Origin: Prorocentrum cordatum
Taxonomy: Eukaryota; Sar; Dinophyceae; Prorocentrales; Prorocentraceae
Reading direction: 5' to 3'
Length of the DNA stretch: 64,000 bases
NCBI GenBank assembly: GCA_963575745.1
Contig: CAUYUJ010012592.1
Coordinates: 59,510 to 123,509 of the forward strand
Shown here piece by piece: positions 43,696 to 55,029 of this stretch. The position numbers and the translations under genes are program-made. Under the pieces are notes generated by a model that had not been told where the DNA came from, did no database searches, and worked only from the letters and a program-made list of their open reading frames with translations. Within the stretch, counting starts at the first letter, position 1. Every line of letters starts with the position of its first letter.

Positions 43696-43880
43696 GGATT
43701 TCAGGAGGGCAAAAAACACACACAGACACAATTCATCGTCGATTCTCCAGAAAATATGGGGAAATATGGGAAGGGGGGGGGAAAGACAAAAACTCAGAAA
43801 ATATAGGAAAATATTGGGGGATCGTTTTATTTGTGTGTGTGTGTGTGTCTATTTGTGTGTCCTGGGGCCCCTTCATGATT
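43696..43880 (+). mobile_element. family A MITE, copy 3
   Basis: The element is 43701-43875 (175 bp), TCAGGAGGGC to CCCCTTCA. It is slightly longer through expansion of a GT run (43830-43860). Flanks are GGATT (43696-43700) and TGATT (43876-43880), a 5-bp duplication with one mismatch. Confidence 0.85.
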
Positions 43881-44029
43881 GCCTGCTTCTGGTGGGGTGG
43901 GGGACGGCGTGTTGAGATGGGATGTGTCGCAGCACGATATTGCGTACATATTTGGCAGGTCGGTCTCTCGAATTTGGTTTTTGCTGGGAGGGAAAGGCGG
44001 GCATGGACAGAGCAGTTCTGGTTAGACCA

Positions 44030-44450
44030 GCCTGGGAGTGTGCCCCAAGACGGCCCAAGAGGGCTTCACGATGTCCTGAGAGGCCTTCAAGACGGCCCAA
44101 GATGCTTGCAAGAAGGGCCCCAGAGCCCAAGTCGGGGAAGACTCACGGTCCCCGGCGGTCCTCCTCCCCAAGATCACCCCCAACCCCCCCCCCAAGAGTC
44201 CCCCATACGGTACTCTCAAGAGGGTCCCCCAGAAGCTCCTTAAAAGGGCCCCCAGAGCCCCCCTCCACCCCCTGAGACCCCCAAGAGTGTCCCAAGAACT
44301 GCCGCATGAGATTTCAAAGAGACCTCCAAGAGGCTTCATCCACACGGCCCCAAGATGGGCCCAGGACGTACCCAAAACGGCACAGGGGTGCCCAAGAAGG
44401 CCCAAGCACGTCCCCAGACAGCTCCCTCCGGCCGCAACATTGCCCCAAGC
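44030..44450 (-). repeat. CTTGG-family repeat, minus orientation
   Basis: CCCAAGACGGCCCAAGAGGG-type words; more diverged than at 32 kb. Confidence 0.7.
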
Positions 44451-44814
44451 CCCGAACTGCCTCCCATACGCCCCCCCCGGCGTGCGCCCACGAGGCTCCA
44501 AGACGGCTCCGAGCTGGCTGGAGGCGGCATGGAAATTGTTGACGCTTCGCGAATCCGCGCGGCGCTTTTCGGTGAGTACTTTGCGCGGTTGAGCGCGCAG
44601 TTTTGGCGGCGCCGACCGTGTGGGCAGGGTGTCCCGCTGCAGGGGTCGTTCGGCCGTCCGCGCCAGGGCGCCCAACGCCGCAAAAGGAAATGCGCTGGAA
44701 CGCAAACTCTGCCATTTTTTGGTCACCCCTGAGCCGCCCCCCCCAGCCCATCCAGACACGATGCCCAGAGGAATTGCCTCGATCAGGGAAGAGGGCAGCA
44801 CACAGAGGAAGGGT

Positions 44815-45290
44815 CCCCCAGTGGAGGCTTCTTGGAGCGTCTTGGGGGCCTCCTGGCGGTCCCGGGCGCCTCTTAGAGCGTCTTGGGTGCCTCGGAGAGC
44901 TTCTTGGGGCCTCTTGGGGGTCTCTTGGGAGCCTCTTGGAGGCCTCTTGGGCGCCTGTTGGGGCCTCCTGGGGCCTCCTGGACGCCTCTTGGGGCCCTCT
45001 CGAAGCGCTCTTGGGAGCCTGGGGAGCGCTTTTGGAGCCCTCTTGGGCCATCTTGGAGCCATCTTGAGGCCTCGGCGAGAAAGCGAAAGACATGGATTTT
45101 CCAGAGGGTTTTGGAAAGATTTTGGCCTCTTCGGGGCCTCCTGGGGGAGCTCTTTGGCCACTTGGAGCCGTCTTGGAGCGGTCTTGGGGCCTCTTGGAGC
45201 ATCGTGGGCGCCATCTTGAGGCATCTTGGGATATCTTGAGTCATCTTGGAATTCATCTTTGGCTCTCCCAGGCGCTCTTGGAGTCATCTG
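44815..45290 (+). repeat. CTTGG-family repeat, plus orientation
   Basis: GGGCGCCTCTTGGAGCGTCTT-type words. Together with the preceding block it forms a head-to-head arrangement around unique sequence at 44450-44815. Confidence 0.75.
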
Positions 45291-45734
45291 AAGCAGTGCC
45301 CCCCCCCAGGAGGCCAAAATGGCGAAGACGCCGAGTGCGAACAACCAATGCAACGCCCGTACCCTCAAGCCTCGATCCCGAGATGCGGCCCGAGGTCGGA
45401 CTACGCCGGCTCCATGACGCGGAACCTGGCGGCGCCCGCCAGGGGGGTGGGCAAGGGGGGCGGCCATCCAAGAAAGCGGATGGGGCTTCTTAGAAGAGGC
45501 TTCTGAGAAGGCTTCTGAGAAGCCGGGCGGGCTTCTGTCCTCCTGTCTTCCCGAGAAGCCCCGCCACCTTCTTCTCAGGAGGGCCTGCCCCCCAGACATC
45601 GGATATGCTCTGCTTTTCCTCACGCGCGGTCCCCGGACGCCCCGACCCTTCCCCCAGGGCCGATGCTTCCTCCCGAGGCGTCCTGTGGAGGCCCGGGGGC
45701 CCGGCGAGGGCTCCCCGCGGGCCCGAGAACGACG

Positions 45735-45895
45735 AATCGAGAGCCTTCCGTTGTGCCTTTGCCGCGACGCGAGCCTGCCTCCCGCAGGGATTTTTGCCGC
45801 GACGCGAGCATGCCTTCGGTCGCGATGCCGTCACGCCACGAGAGCCTGCCTCCCGCCGTGCCTCTGCCGCGGCGCGAGCCTGCCTGAGCTCCGCG
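45735..45895 (+). repeat. short tandem repeat
   Basis: Diverged copies of GCCGCGACGCGAGCCTGCCT and CCCGC(A/C)G, roughly 35-45 bp apart. Confidence 0.6.
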
Positions 45896-46073
45896 CCCCC
45901 CTCCCCGCCGTGGGCGCCGCCCGAGGAACCACGACCCGGAGCGCCGGGACGCGGGCCACGTGCTGGAGCCTCTCTGGGCGCTCCTCTCCGGCCTGGCTGG
46001 CGCCGCGCTCCGCGCCCCCCCTCCCCCGGCTGGCCTCGAGGTGGCCTGTGGGCCGGCGTCGCCCCAGCATATT

Positions 46074-46173
46074 GAGGAGGAAGCGAGGAGGAGGAAGCGA
46101 GGAGGAGGAGGAGGAGGAGGAGGAGGAGGAGGAGGAGGAGGAGGAGGAGGAGGAGGAGGAGGAGGAGGAGGAG
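46074..46173 (+). repeat. GGA microsatellite
   Basis: GAGGAAGCGAGGAGGAGG followed by about 25 pure GGA triplets, ending at ATTCTACGGATTCTACGG. Confidence 0.95.
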
Positions 46174-46369
46174 GATTCTACGGATTCTACGGGCCAAAAC
46201 GGATCACGACGCCCTGCGGTTTCGTGCCGTGGGCCGCCTGGCCGCGGCGGGCCGTCCCCGCGCCAACCAGACAGCCTGGGGGAAGCAGATTTTTCCTTTT
46301 CCTTCGCCTTCTCACACAAGCCCCCATTCCAGCGTTGTAGCTAAAATGAACTTGCTCGAGATTAATTGT

Positions 46370-47600
46370 TTCTCCAGCCTCGCCGCCCGCTTCTCGCGAG
46401 TCGCTGGCCCAGAGCTCGCACGCCGTGGCAGCACGCTGTCACTGTGTGCTTCTCGCACGCACGCTTGGGCAGCCCCGCTGCCACTGCCTGCTTGCTTCCC
46501 CCTTTTCGCACGAATGGATTTCCTCCACTCCTGCTCTCGCACAACGGGCTGATCTCTGCACTGTAACTGAGGGTAGCTCGTCCGTGCCCTGCCATTTCGC
46601 GCCAGAGCCCGTTCGTTGGCCCCTGCACTTCTCGCACGCGCTGCTTCTAGCAAGTGTAGCTAGATAGAGTCGGGCTCCAACTTTGCCTCCCGCTTCTCCC
46701 AGCGCACGGTGGTGGCTAGGAAGGTGACGTTTGGCTCCAGCATTGCTTCCCTCTTCTCGCAGCGGCTTGCCCAGATCCCAACGCTGTAGCAGACGACGTC
46801 GGGCTCTGCCTTCGCCTCCCACTTCTCGCAGGATGGCGCTCTTCTCGCACACACTGTTCCCAGAGGTGTTAGCTCTGCCTTTGTCTCCCACTTCGCGCAG
46901 GGTGGCGCTCTTCTCGCACACACTGTTCCCAGAGGTGTTAGCTATATGACGTGTGGCTCCAGCTTTGCCTCCCTCTTCTCGTAGCGGGTTGCCCCGATCC
47001 CAACGCTGTAGCTGTCGACATCGGGCTCTGCCTTCGCCTCCCACTTCTCGCAGGATGGCCGCGGCAGAACATTGCTCGCTTTTCTCGCACGTACTGTTCC
47101 CAGAGGCGTTAGCTAGAAGAGACACTCGGGCTCCAGCTTCGCCTCCCTCTTTTCGCCGCGGCTTGCCCCGATCCCAACGCTGTAGCTGTCGACATCGGGC
47201 TCTGCCTTCGCCTCCCACTTCTCGCAGGATGGCCGCGGCAGAACATTGCTCGCTTTTCTCACCCGCGCTGTTCCCAGAGGCGTTAGCTAGAAGAGGCAGT
47301 CGGGCTCCAGCTTCACCTCCCGCTTCTCGCAGGCCCTCCTTCTCCCACGGACGACTCCCAGCGTTGCAGCTGGTCGTGGCCCACCCGCGCACTTTGCACG
47401 GCGCCAGCGTCCGCTGCCACTGCGCGCTCCCTTTCTCGCACGGATTGCTCCCAGCGTTGTAGCTGATCGTGGCCCGCCCGCGCCTTCGTCCCTGTCGCAG
47501 CGCCAGCTCTGGCTGCCACTGCTTGCTTTTTCGCAGCGTCAGCTCTGCCTGCCACTGCTGGTCTTCTCTCACGGCCTGATCCCTGCGCTGTAGCTGATCA
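46370..47600 (+). repeat. degenerate tandem array with CTTCTCGCA motif
   Basis: The best-conserved part (46720-47300) consists of units of about 155-220 bp containing GATCCCAACGCTGTAGC, CATCGGGCTCTGCCTTCGCC, CCCACTTCTCGCAGGATGGC and CACTGTTCCCAGAGG. Flanking sequence repeats shorter pieces (CCCGCTTCTCGCA, CCCAGCGTTGTAGCTGATCG). Confidence 0.85.
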
Positions 47601-47891
47601 CGACTCTGTTGTCCCCGCACTCTGCCCGCGGCGCCGCATCGGTTGGCGCCCCAGTCTGCCAGGAGGTGGAGGAGGGTGGAGACGGAGAGGAGGAGGAGGG
47701 GGCGGGAGGGGGCGGGCATCCTGGCAGCTGCGCGTTCGCCTGATCTCAGCGTTGTAGCTGATGACGTGGGGCTCCGCGCTGCTTCTTCATGACTCGGGCA
47801 CGCAGCGCTACTTCGAAGTTTGCGCGCCGCATCGTCCAGGGGGCCCGGTGCAGGGTGGGGGGGCCGTTCGGACGCGAAATGGCGAGGAGGA

Positions 47892-47898
47892 TTTTTTT
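47892..47898 (-). other. LINE poly(A) end
   Basis: A7 on the element strand directly abuts the target duplication, marking the 3' terminus produced by target-primed reverse transcription. The 3' UTR after the ORF2 stop is only about 25 nt. Confidence 0.85.
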
Positions 47899-47923
47899 GA
47901 GCTCCACGCTCTCCTCTGAGTCC

Positions 47924-50900
47924 TTAAGGATCTGACGCCAGCTGCAACGAGGCGGTGCAGCAGGCCTTGTTTAAAAAATAGGCATACGTGTTGAAGCGCT
48001 GCATTAAATTGCCGACATCAGCCGTTACACCCGCTTTCTGCTGCCTATAATGCGGGTGTTTGCCTTTGCACGGGGCTTCCCAGCCGTACTTCGCTGCGCG
48101 CGACGGAGGCGGCTGGCACTTGGCGGCTAACCCGCGGACAGAGGCTCCACTGGAATGCGCCTTGCACCTAGTGCAAATAAATAAAACCGAGCCATCGGAG
48201 CAATCGAACGCTATCGTACGGTGCTCGAGGGTGTCCTGACTGGACGCGTGAAGCCGAGAAACCTGAGAGCAGACACCTGGTGGGGGCCTACTCTGAGATC
48301 GCTTGCCTCTGAGGCAAACTGCACAGCGCCACACTCCAGACCACATTTCCCAGCGATGACCAGCGGATGCTGCAGCAGCGGCTGGCGGGGCTGGAATTCG
48401 GCCTGCCTCGGAGAGGTCCAAGGTAGGCCACGCATGCATTACATGGGCCGCCAGCCTAATTGTCTGGCGCGCCTGCGTGACAAGCTTAGCTGCAGCCGCT
48501 AGCTTGACAGGACACGAAGGATGCAGATGCACGGCATGCTTGGCTGCCACGTCAGCGTGATGGTTGCCGAGGCGCCTCCAGCGCTCGGCAGCGTCGATAC
48601 CCGCCTCATCCAGCTCCTTGTGAGCTGCGACTTTTGTGCACGTGGAAGGCGTGATACCTTGGGCATAGAGTTGGAGGAAAGCCCCTGAGTAGGCCCTCTT
48701 CCCACACAGCTGCTCGGCCTTGGGCCGACAGGCCAATTTGACCACATTGCTGCAATCAGAGAACACATCGATGCAGGCCGACGCGAGCACATTGGCCCAA
48801 GTCCAGCAGCTGAACTCGGCCGATTGAGGCGTCTGAGGATATGGGGCCCACACGGGTGCCCGAAACTCGGCGACGGCCGACCCTTGGGCGTCGACCATCA
48901 CCACACTGCTGCCAGCCCGAGAGAGCTCCCGAACAGTGTGACGGCTGCTAGAGCCATCGATGAAAACGTTACCCCACACTTCAATGCCAGGAGTAGCCCC
49001 AGAGGGCGACGAGATATCTTGGTGGTGCCACGCAAGAAACGGGCCATTTTCCGTCTCAGTGAGGGGCCTAGGGAACCCGTCGGCGGGGTGGCGGAACGCC
49101 CCAGATATAAACACGAACACAGCTTCCTCGTCGTCCTTAGCTGTTAAGGCTTCGGCTACAGTGCTAGCGTCCACTAGAGAAGATCTAAGCTCAGCCACTG
49201 GCTCGTGGGGGCACTCCCACAACCGGTGGAAGATCGTGTCCGAGGCGCCGCAGAACGGGCAACTGCCGTCCACGACGTAGCCTAAGCTCACAGCACGATC
49301 TCCAGTGAGAAAGGCTTCGGTGGCGAACGCTCTAATGTGGGCCTTCTGGAGGGCCGTGTATTTCTTGGAGGCTAGGGCCTCGCGTAGCACATCACAGCAT
49401 ATCCTAGGGAGCACTCCCCTCTTTTCGGCGGAGAGGCGCTCCAACATCCTAAAATAACCGTCCTTGAGCATGATCCTGAACAAGGCAGGCGAGATAATGC
49501 CGAGGGGAATAGTGAAGCCACGGTCATCTCGCACCGTCATGAAGTTGTCCATGCACCAGCCCAGCCTAACCAGGGACATCCGAAGGGCCGACACGGGGCC
49601 CGCGACCGCTCTCCAGGAGCAGGCAGGGTTGGAGAACACAGCTTCCCACGCACGACGCAGCGAGGGAAAACCCAAACCCCGAGAGTAGGCCCCAGTCTGG
49701 GCCAGCCAGATCTCCTTGGACCAACGGAGGATGGGGGCGGTGGCAGTGCGCCAGCACGGATCATAATCGAGCAGAGCCGCCGTCGTCAGAGATCTCAACT
49801 GAGATCGAGGTCGGACCACCGAGAAAACTTGACGACGGAGGCGAAGCAACTCAAGGTCGCTAGCGCCAGTAATTTCAGTGCCATACGAAGCCCCCGAGAG
49901 GGGCCCCGAGGAAAACACCCTGAGGACCTGCGGCCGAGAGATGACTTTATTCTGACGCTTTAACCTCTTGGCCGCCCTCGCAGCCTTGGCGATGCGCATT
50001 TTTGACTTCACCGAGCGCCCCGCCACCCTAAGCGCGCGGCCAGCCGTGTAGTCAGCGCCTAAGTTGACAGCACTCGACGTAAAATTACCTCCTAAATGCG
50101 AAATCTCAAAAGAAACCTCATCCCCTAAGGCCTTCGAGGAAGCAACAACAGCGGTCTTGTCCAGGGCGAGGGAGCAACCGAAACAAGACTCAACGATGGC
50201 GTGGAGCGCCTTGGCCCCTTCGATGATCGATTTGACCACGGTCCGATGTTGGCCCGTGCGCGAGAGACCCTGGTCGTCAATATACACATCGAGGTCGAAC
50301 CTGGGGATGGAGGGAAGGGAATCGTATCCGTCCTGGCAGAAGACACGAATGAACGTGGTGGCCATCGAACACCCAGCGATAACCCCATTCAGGCAGAAGT
50401 AGGGGCCTTCCAGCCACCCTCCTAGACAGAGAAAGCGCCCACACCTGTAGGCATAAATGCAAAGACGGGCTATCGCAAGAGGGAACCCATGTTTCTTGCA
50501 ACGGGCCTCGAGCTCTTTCAGACTGATGTTCTCATAGAACTTGCGAAGACCGAAGAGAACAGAACATGGGGACTCCCCGATGGCAAGACCCGTCTCGGCG
50601 GTGACAGCTTGACGCCAAACCACATCGGCAGCTCCACGAAACCTACCAGCAGCCCAGTACCGTTTGGGGTGTTCTTGCTCCCAGTTCAAGGCAAAGGGCC
50701 GCCGACAGCGGCCCCAAACCCTGAACCAGGAGCAGAACACCCCAATCGGCCTGTAGCCACCAGTAGGCTTCGGCAGAAGAGCCAAAGTGACGACTGAGAT
50801 CTGCGGAGGAAGACAGCCTAGCGCTTCCATGACCGAAAAAATGGCACTGAGGCAGTCAAGAGCAGCATCTGGGAACAGAGAGAAATGCTTGCAGTGAAAT

Positions 50901-52792
50901 CCGTCCACAGCCACGGCCGAAGAATCTTTGTAGGACTTAGAGATATCACGGGTTTCGCTGGCCGTGGGTCGCGGAAGAGGCTCGATGACCTGACCATCAA
51001 ACTCGGCACCTCGACCCTCACCCCATATACTGCTGAACCTCTCTCCCTCAGCCTTGAGCAGAGAGAGAGAGGATCACTGACGACGCACCCAGCAGCAGAG
51101 AGAGTCGAAGAGGGGACCCACGGAACAGGATCTTTAATGAATTGATGAACCCTTTTCGCTCCCTTATTGATGCCTACATGTAGCCAAGCAGCCCAGTCTG
51201 ATCGGCTCTTGGCGGCGTACTTGGTGCTGGCGGCCTTGACGGCCTCGTGAAACTGAGTGTACATATCAGCGAGCGACTCAACATCCCCACCAGAACCAAG
51301 GGCGGAGACCTCCTGAGCCGTTCGCTTGAACAGCGGCTCGTAGTCTTCCACGGCGGCCGAGATGCTGGGCGGGGGCTCCACCAACACGCAACTGAGCCTG
51401 GCAGCAGTGGCGGCAGCGCCTCCGCGCCGAGCGTGCACGAAGGCGCGAAGCTGTTGCCCAAGCCAACGGATCGCGCGATGACCAGGATAACGCACCTTAC
51501 CATCCTGGCCCAAGATAGGTTTCCACACAAGTTGAGGACCCAAGCCCCTGGAGCCTAACTTGGGGGGGGGCAACGCCCACCAGGGGAATAAGGTCACGTT
51601 CAGCATGGTCGGCCCACTTCCTGTAGAGAGGGCCCAGAAGACGTTTGGCCCCCTGCCCGTCCCCATTCTGGAGACAACGTTCAGCCTCGGACGCCGGCGC
51701 AAGTTCCCCAGCCCAACAACTTTCTCTGGGGGCAGGGCCGAAGACAGCCTGACACGGCAGGGGGGGGGGCTTCCTGAACGAGAGAGCGTGAAGCACCGCC
51801 AGCTTGGGGTGGAACACCAACTGGACGGGCCTATGGGGGGAGAGCTCCGTATCCAATCGCGTATCGACCGACTTGAGACCTTTCGCAAGACCGCCCGAAC
51901 AAACGAAGTAGTCGAACGTCGTGGGAGGGCCCGCAGGATAGTGCGTAGCGGCAACGGGGAAGATGAGGGAAGCCCTCAACTCCGACACAAAACTGGGCGA
52001 CTCGAGCTCGGCAGGCTCCAGATTAAAGTCGGCACCGAGCACCCACGGCTGGCCTACAGCAGAAAGTTGCTCGCCGAGCCTCGCGAGCAGCGACAGATTA
52101 TCATCGCTGAGGCCTTCTGAGTGGTGAAGGTAGGCGGAAGCAACCAGGATGGGGGGAGTCCCAGGGAGGTGCGCAGAACACGCGATGCATCGCCCAGGCG
52201 TCGTGATGGCATCCTCGACCTCCAGAAGCCCCATCCAGGAACGCACGAAAATGGCAACACCCCCACTCGTGTCCTGCGCTTGGGTGGGGATAGCAGGGGC
52301 CCAGACCGACTTCCATCCATGCCTTATGCACCAAGCACTGGCCTGCTCGATGTCCTCTTTGGAAATCAGACGGTACTCCTGACCGAGCACAATGTGGGCA
52401 GAGCAATCTTCGAGCAAACCCTTCAACGTACCCCGCGAGTTGGCGTTAATGGTCTGAATCGTGAGTGGCACCAAACTGTCAGAGTTAGAGGCCGATTGCT
52501 GCTCGCTGCCGGCAAGAGGAGCAGGCACAGGCAGGCTGACATTGCTGACAGAGTGAGCTGGCGACTTGAAACAGTCAGAGGGGTGCTGAGCCCTCTGAGA
52601 ATCCAAGGGTTCGAATTTGCCCTTGGAACATCCTGGCGTTAAATGTCCGAGCGCGACGAGCTCAACGTGGGGGCGAGATCCCCCCTCCACGGGGGGGCAA
52701 ACAGAAGTGGCCACGTGCGGGACAGCCCCGTCCGTGGCATCCTTGCGCGCTGGCTTACCAAGGGAGAGCACAGGATACAGTGCCCTTGGCAT
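47924..52792 (-). CDS. LINE ORF2: endonuclease, reverse transcriptase, RNase H (two frameshifts)
   Basis: Drives target-primed reverse transcription. The endonuclease (about 52460-51810) shows TINANS, GQEYRL, GGVAIFVR, GADFNLEP, TTFDYFV and SPHRP, the APE-type pattern with SPH for the usual SDH. The reverse transcriptase (about 51010-50000) shows LLPKPTGGYRPIGVF, KFYENISL and the catalytic DVYIDDQG near 50280. A zinc-binding CPFCGASDTIFHRLWECPHE lies at about 49205-49262. The RNase H (about 48975-48530) has NVFIDGSSS, SAEF, SDCSN and GNHHADVAAK. A cysteine-rich tail ends at the stop codon. Reading shifts frame at a nine-base homopolymer (51562-51570) and shifts back at a GA run (51064-51077), with no other damage. 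The start is the first ATG after ORF1; the same frame is open farther upstream, so coupled translation is possible. Confidence 0.85.
51064..51077 (-). other. frameshift site 2 in ORF2 (GA run)
   Basis: The frame carrying KSRSDWAAWLHVGINKGAK is left, and the reverse-transcriptase frame is re-entered inside CTCTCTCTCTCT (minus strand). Slippage or a sequencing error is likely. Confidence 0.75.
51562..51570 (-). other. frameshift site 1 in ORF2 (C9 on element strand)
   Basis: The endonuclease frame (RDLIPLVGVAPP) passes to the next frame (KLGSRGLGPQLVWKPILG) across this homopolymer. Confidence 0.75.
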
Positions 52793-53030
52793 CGCAAAGT
52801 CCAGCAAAGACACAGGGGCAGAGACAGGGGTCCGGTCTGCCTTGCGACGAAGCGCTCCCCTCTTGCGGATGAGGGCAGCTTGCGCTACGGAGCGGAACTC
52901 CGTGTGCAGAAGTATATTACGTGTTTCACCCCCCCCCTGGAGGCAGCCTTCCGAGCGAAGGACCTGCGGACCCCAATCGACCGACGACTCGAGGAGGCGA
53001 CGAGCATCAGGGCTGGCCTCCAGAGGGTAG

Positions 53031-54371
53031 CTAATCGTTGACTGCGTGAGTGGCCGCGGCAATGCGGTCAGCGCGCTCACGAGCAGTGCCTGTCGCAGAA
53101 GGCGTGGTCGGAGCAGCTGCCGCAGCACCCGCTGCGCCTGAAGAGGCGGCACCGCCTCCGCCTGGTACAGCTCCAGGAAGAAGTGGAACGCCCTTGCCCG
53201 CGAACTGGCCGACCGTGGCTGCCTGCGGAGTGCCGGGAGCAGGTGCCGCGCCTGGCGCCGCCTCGGCAGCAGGCGGCGGGGCTGCGCCATCATCTCCTTC
53301 GGCGGGGGGTGCACCAGCATCAGGAGGTTCCTCGAAGGGTGCTTCCTGCTCCACTCGAGGCCGCTTGGCCGCAAGCCTCTTGATGTGCTGCGCGTGGGCG
53401 GACTTGGGGCCATCGACCTTCTGCTTGGCCTCGGCGAAGAGGGTGCCCGCCATCGCCGTGAGCCCTGCCTTGAGCTGTTGCACGCGTGACTCAATCTCGA
53501 TGTTGTCAGACTCGTCAAGCTCCACACCGTCACACCTGAACAGGTCCGAAACGCTGATGTCGAAGACTTTCGCGAGACGCTCCTGATCCATGATGTCCTC
53601 CAGAGCAGGCTTGACCGTGGAAGTGGGTGGCTGCTTAGGCGCCTCTTGAGACTCGACCAATTCCTGCAAGATAATCGCGTGCTCGCCTTCTGCATTGGTG
53701 AGCTCCGTGCGCAGCTCCAGCACCGCAGTCTTCTGAATGTTGAGCTGAGCTTCGTACTGTTCGTACTTCTCAACTGCAGCCTCCAAACGTTTGTTGATCC
53801 CGTGCACCTTCCAGTGGGCCCGATTGAGCCGAACCTGAATAGCTTCTTCTTCCTGCTTCGGCGCGGTGAGGGCTTTGGCTGCACGGCGATGGGCTGCTGC
53901 GCCTGCAGAGTCTCCCATGCGTTCAGCGAAGCCTGCCATGGTCTCGTACTCCGCGGCGGTGAACTTTGCTGCAGCGACACCAGCAGGAGCGGGTTGATGG
54001 CCTCCTCCCTTGGGGTTGCCGCCTCCAGCTCCTTTCTGTTGCTGCCCAACGTCGCCACCGCCTGGACCCTTGCCCCACGTAGCGCCACCGTTGAGCTGCC
54101 CGTAGCCGAACAACTGACGCGCTGCATCTCCTGACCATGCCGAAGTTGGATCTTGCTTGTAGGCTCCACAGTGTTTGCAATAATAGAACCGAGCGGCGTT
54201 CTTGGCGCAGCCGCAAGCCTGGCACTTCCACTTCTTGCCTGGCAGCTGGTTGGCGGCCTGATCCTGCACACCGCCGCCGCCCTTGCAGAACAGAGGACCA
54301 GGCACAAGAGGAGGCCAAACTTCGCTGTAGGACATGCCTTTGCCTCCGCCCTTTGCCTTGCCCCACGCCAT
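53031..54371 (-). CDS. LINE ORF1 protein
   Basis: 446 residues, ATG at 54369-54371 (MAWGKAKGGGKG), intact to the stop. Residues about 45-75 hold CQACGCAKNAARFYYCKHCG, a CxxC-x(11)-CxxC zinc ribbon of the RanBP2-like sort suited to RNA binding. A glycine/alanine/glutamine-rich linker follows. Residues about 170-230 form a probable coiled coil (EEEAIQVRLNRAHWKVHGIN, then ELRTELTNAEGEHAIILQEL), and an acidic stretch with VQQLKAGLTAMAGTLFAEAK follows. The C-terminus is alanine/proline-rich. ORF1 products of LINEs coat the element RNA in trimers or larger assemblies, and that role is inferred here. It lies about 175 nt after the leader and overlaps, in another frame, an open extension of ORF2. Confidence 0.85.
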   Translation of the reverse strand: MAWGKAKGGGKGMSYSEVWPPLVPGPLFCKGGGGVQDQAANQLPGKKWKCQACGCAKNAARFYYCKHCGAYKQDPTSAWSGDAARQLFGYGQLNGGATWGKGPGGGDVGQQQKGAGGGNPKGGGHQPAPAGVAAAKFTAAEYETMAGFAERMGDSAGAAAHRRAAKALTAPKQEEEAIQVRLNRAHWKVHGINKRLEAAVEKYEQYEAQLNIQKTAVLELRTELTNAEGEHAIILQELVESQEAPKQPPTSTVKPALEDIMDQERLAKVFDISVSDLFRCDGVELDESDNIEIESRVQQLKAGLTAMAGTLFAEAKQKVDGPKSAHAQHIKRLAAKRPRVEQEAPFEEPPDAGAPPAEGDDGAAPPPAAEAAPGAAPAPGTPQAATVGQFAGKGVPLLPGAVPGGGGAASSGAAGAAAAAPTTPSATGTARERADRIAAATHAVND

Positions 54372-54544
54372 GCCGCAAGTGTGGCTCTAAGGACTGACCA
54401 CCGACCAGCGCACAGCCTAGTCGTGGTGAACGCTGCGATGCGTGGGGCGGACCACGCACCGCTCAGCCTGGGGCGGACCAGGCGACAGATGAAAGCTGGC
54501 CGCGGGCTAGCGGTATCCACTTTGTTCCCAGGGGAAACCAAAAC

Positions 54545-54566
54545 CTTGAGCCAAAATGGCTACGGA
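54545..54566 (-). other. complete DinoSL sequence at LINE 5' end
   Basis: On the minus strand the 22 nt start TCCGTAGCC, continue ATTTTGG and end CTCAAG, identical to the dinoflagellate spliced leader (5' D = T). The first base is shared with the target duplication. The leader is normally added in trans to nuclear mRNAs and is not encoded with genes. Its presence here shows that the inserted copy came from mature trans-spliced RNA. Confidence 0.95.
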
Positions 54567-55020
54567 AATGGCGAGGAGGAGGAGGAGGAGGAGGAGGAGG
54601 AGGAGGGAGGAGGAGGAGGAAGAGGAGGAGGAGAGGAGGAGGAGGAGGAGGAGTGAGGAGGAAGAAAAGGAGGAAGAGGAGGAGGAGGAGGAGGGGGAGG
54701 AGGAGGGAGGAGGAGGAGGAGGAGGAGGAGGAGGAGGAGGGAGAAGGAGGAGGAGGAGGAGTGAAGAGGAGGAGGAGGAGGAGGGGAGGGAGAGGAGGAG
54801 AGAGGAGGGAGGAGGAGGAGGAAGACGAGGAGGAGAGAGGGGAGGAGGAGGAGGGAGGAGGAGGAGGTGAGGGGAGGGAGCGCAGCAGGGGAGGAGGAGG
54901 AGGAGGAGCAGGCGGAGGCGGAATCGGAGGCGGAGGCGGAGGAGGAAGAGGAAAAGGAGGAGGAGGAGGAGGAGGAAAAGGAGGAGGAGGAGGAGGAGGA
55001 GGAGGAGGAGGAGGAAGAGG
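54567..55020 (+). repeat. GGA/GAG microsatellite
   Basis: Purine-only for about 450 bp. It continues the GGA triplets present in the LINE target duplication. Confidence 0.97.
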
Positions 55021-55029
55021 AACAGGAAT

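Larger units (their letters stand above)
47877..54580 (-). mobile_element. full-length LINE retrotransposon with spliced-leader 5' end
   Basis: The element is 47892-54565 (6.67 kb), read on the minus strand. AAATGGCGAGGAGGA flanks both ends exactly (47877-47891 and 54566-54580), a 15-bp target-site duplication. Its 3' end is A7 (T7 on the plus strand, 47892-47898). Its 5' end is a complete DinoSL (54545-54566). In between come a 5' UTR of about 175 nt, ORF1 with zinc-finger and coiled-coil features, and ORF2 with endonuclease, reverse transcriptase and RNase H. The exact duplication and unmutated leader point to a recent insertion of a trans-spliced LINE mRNA. The site lies at the edge of a GGA microsatellite. 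Confidence 0.95.

Noticed and set aside
48221-54456. Plus-strand open frames across the LINE
   Set aside because: Antisense shadows of ORF1 and ORF2.
54531-54545. Possible 15-nt relic directly after the LINE leader (TTTTGGTTTCCCC on the element strand)
   Set aside because: Matches only with a gap and loses the CTCAAG end; not convincing.
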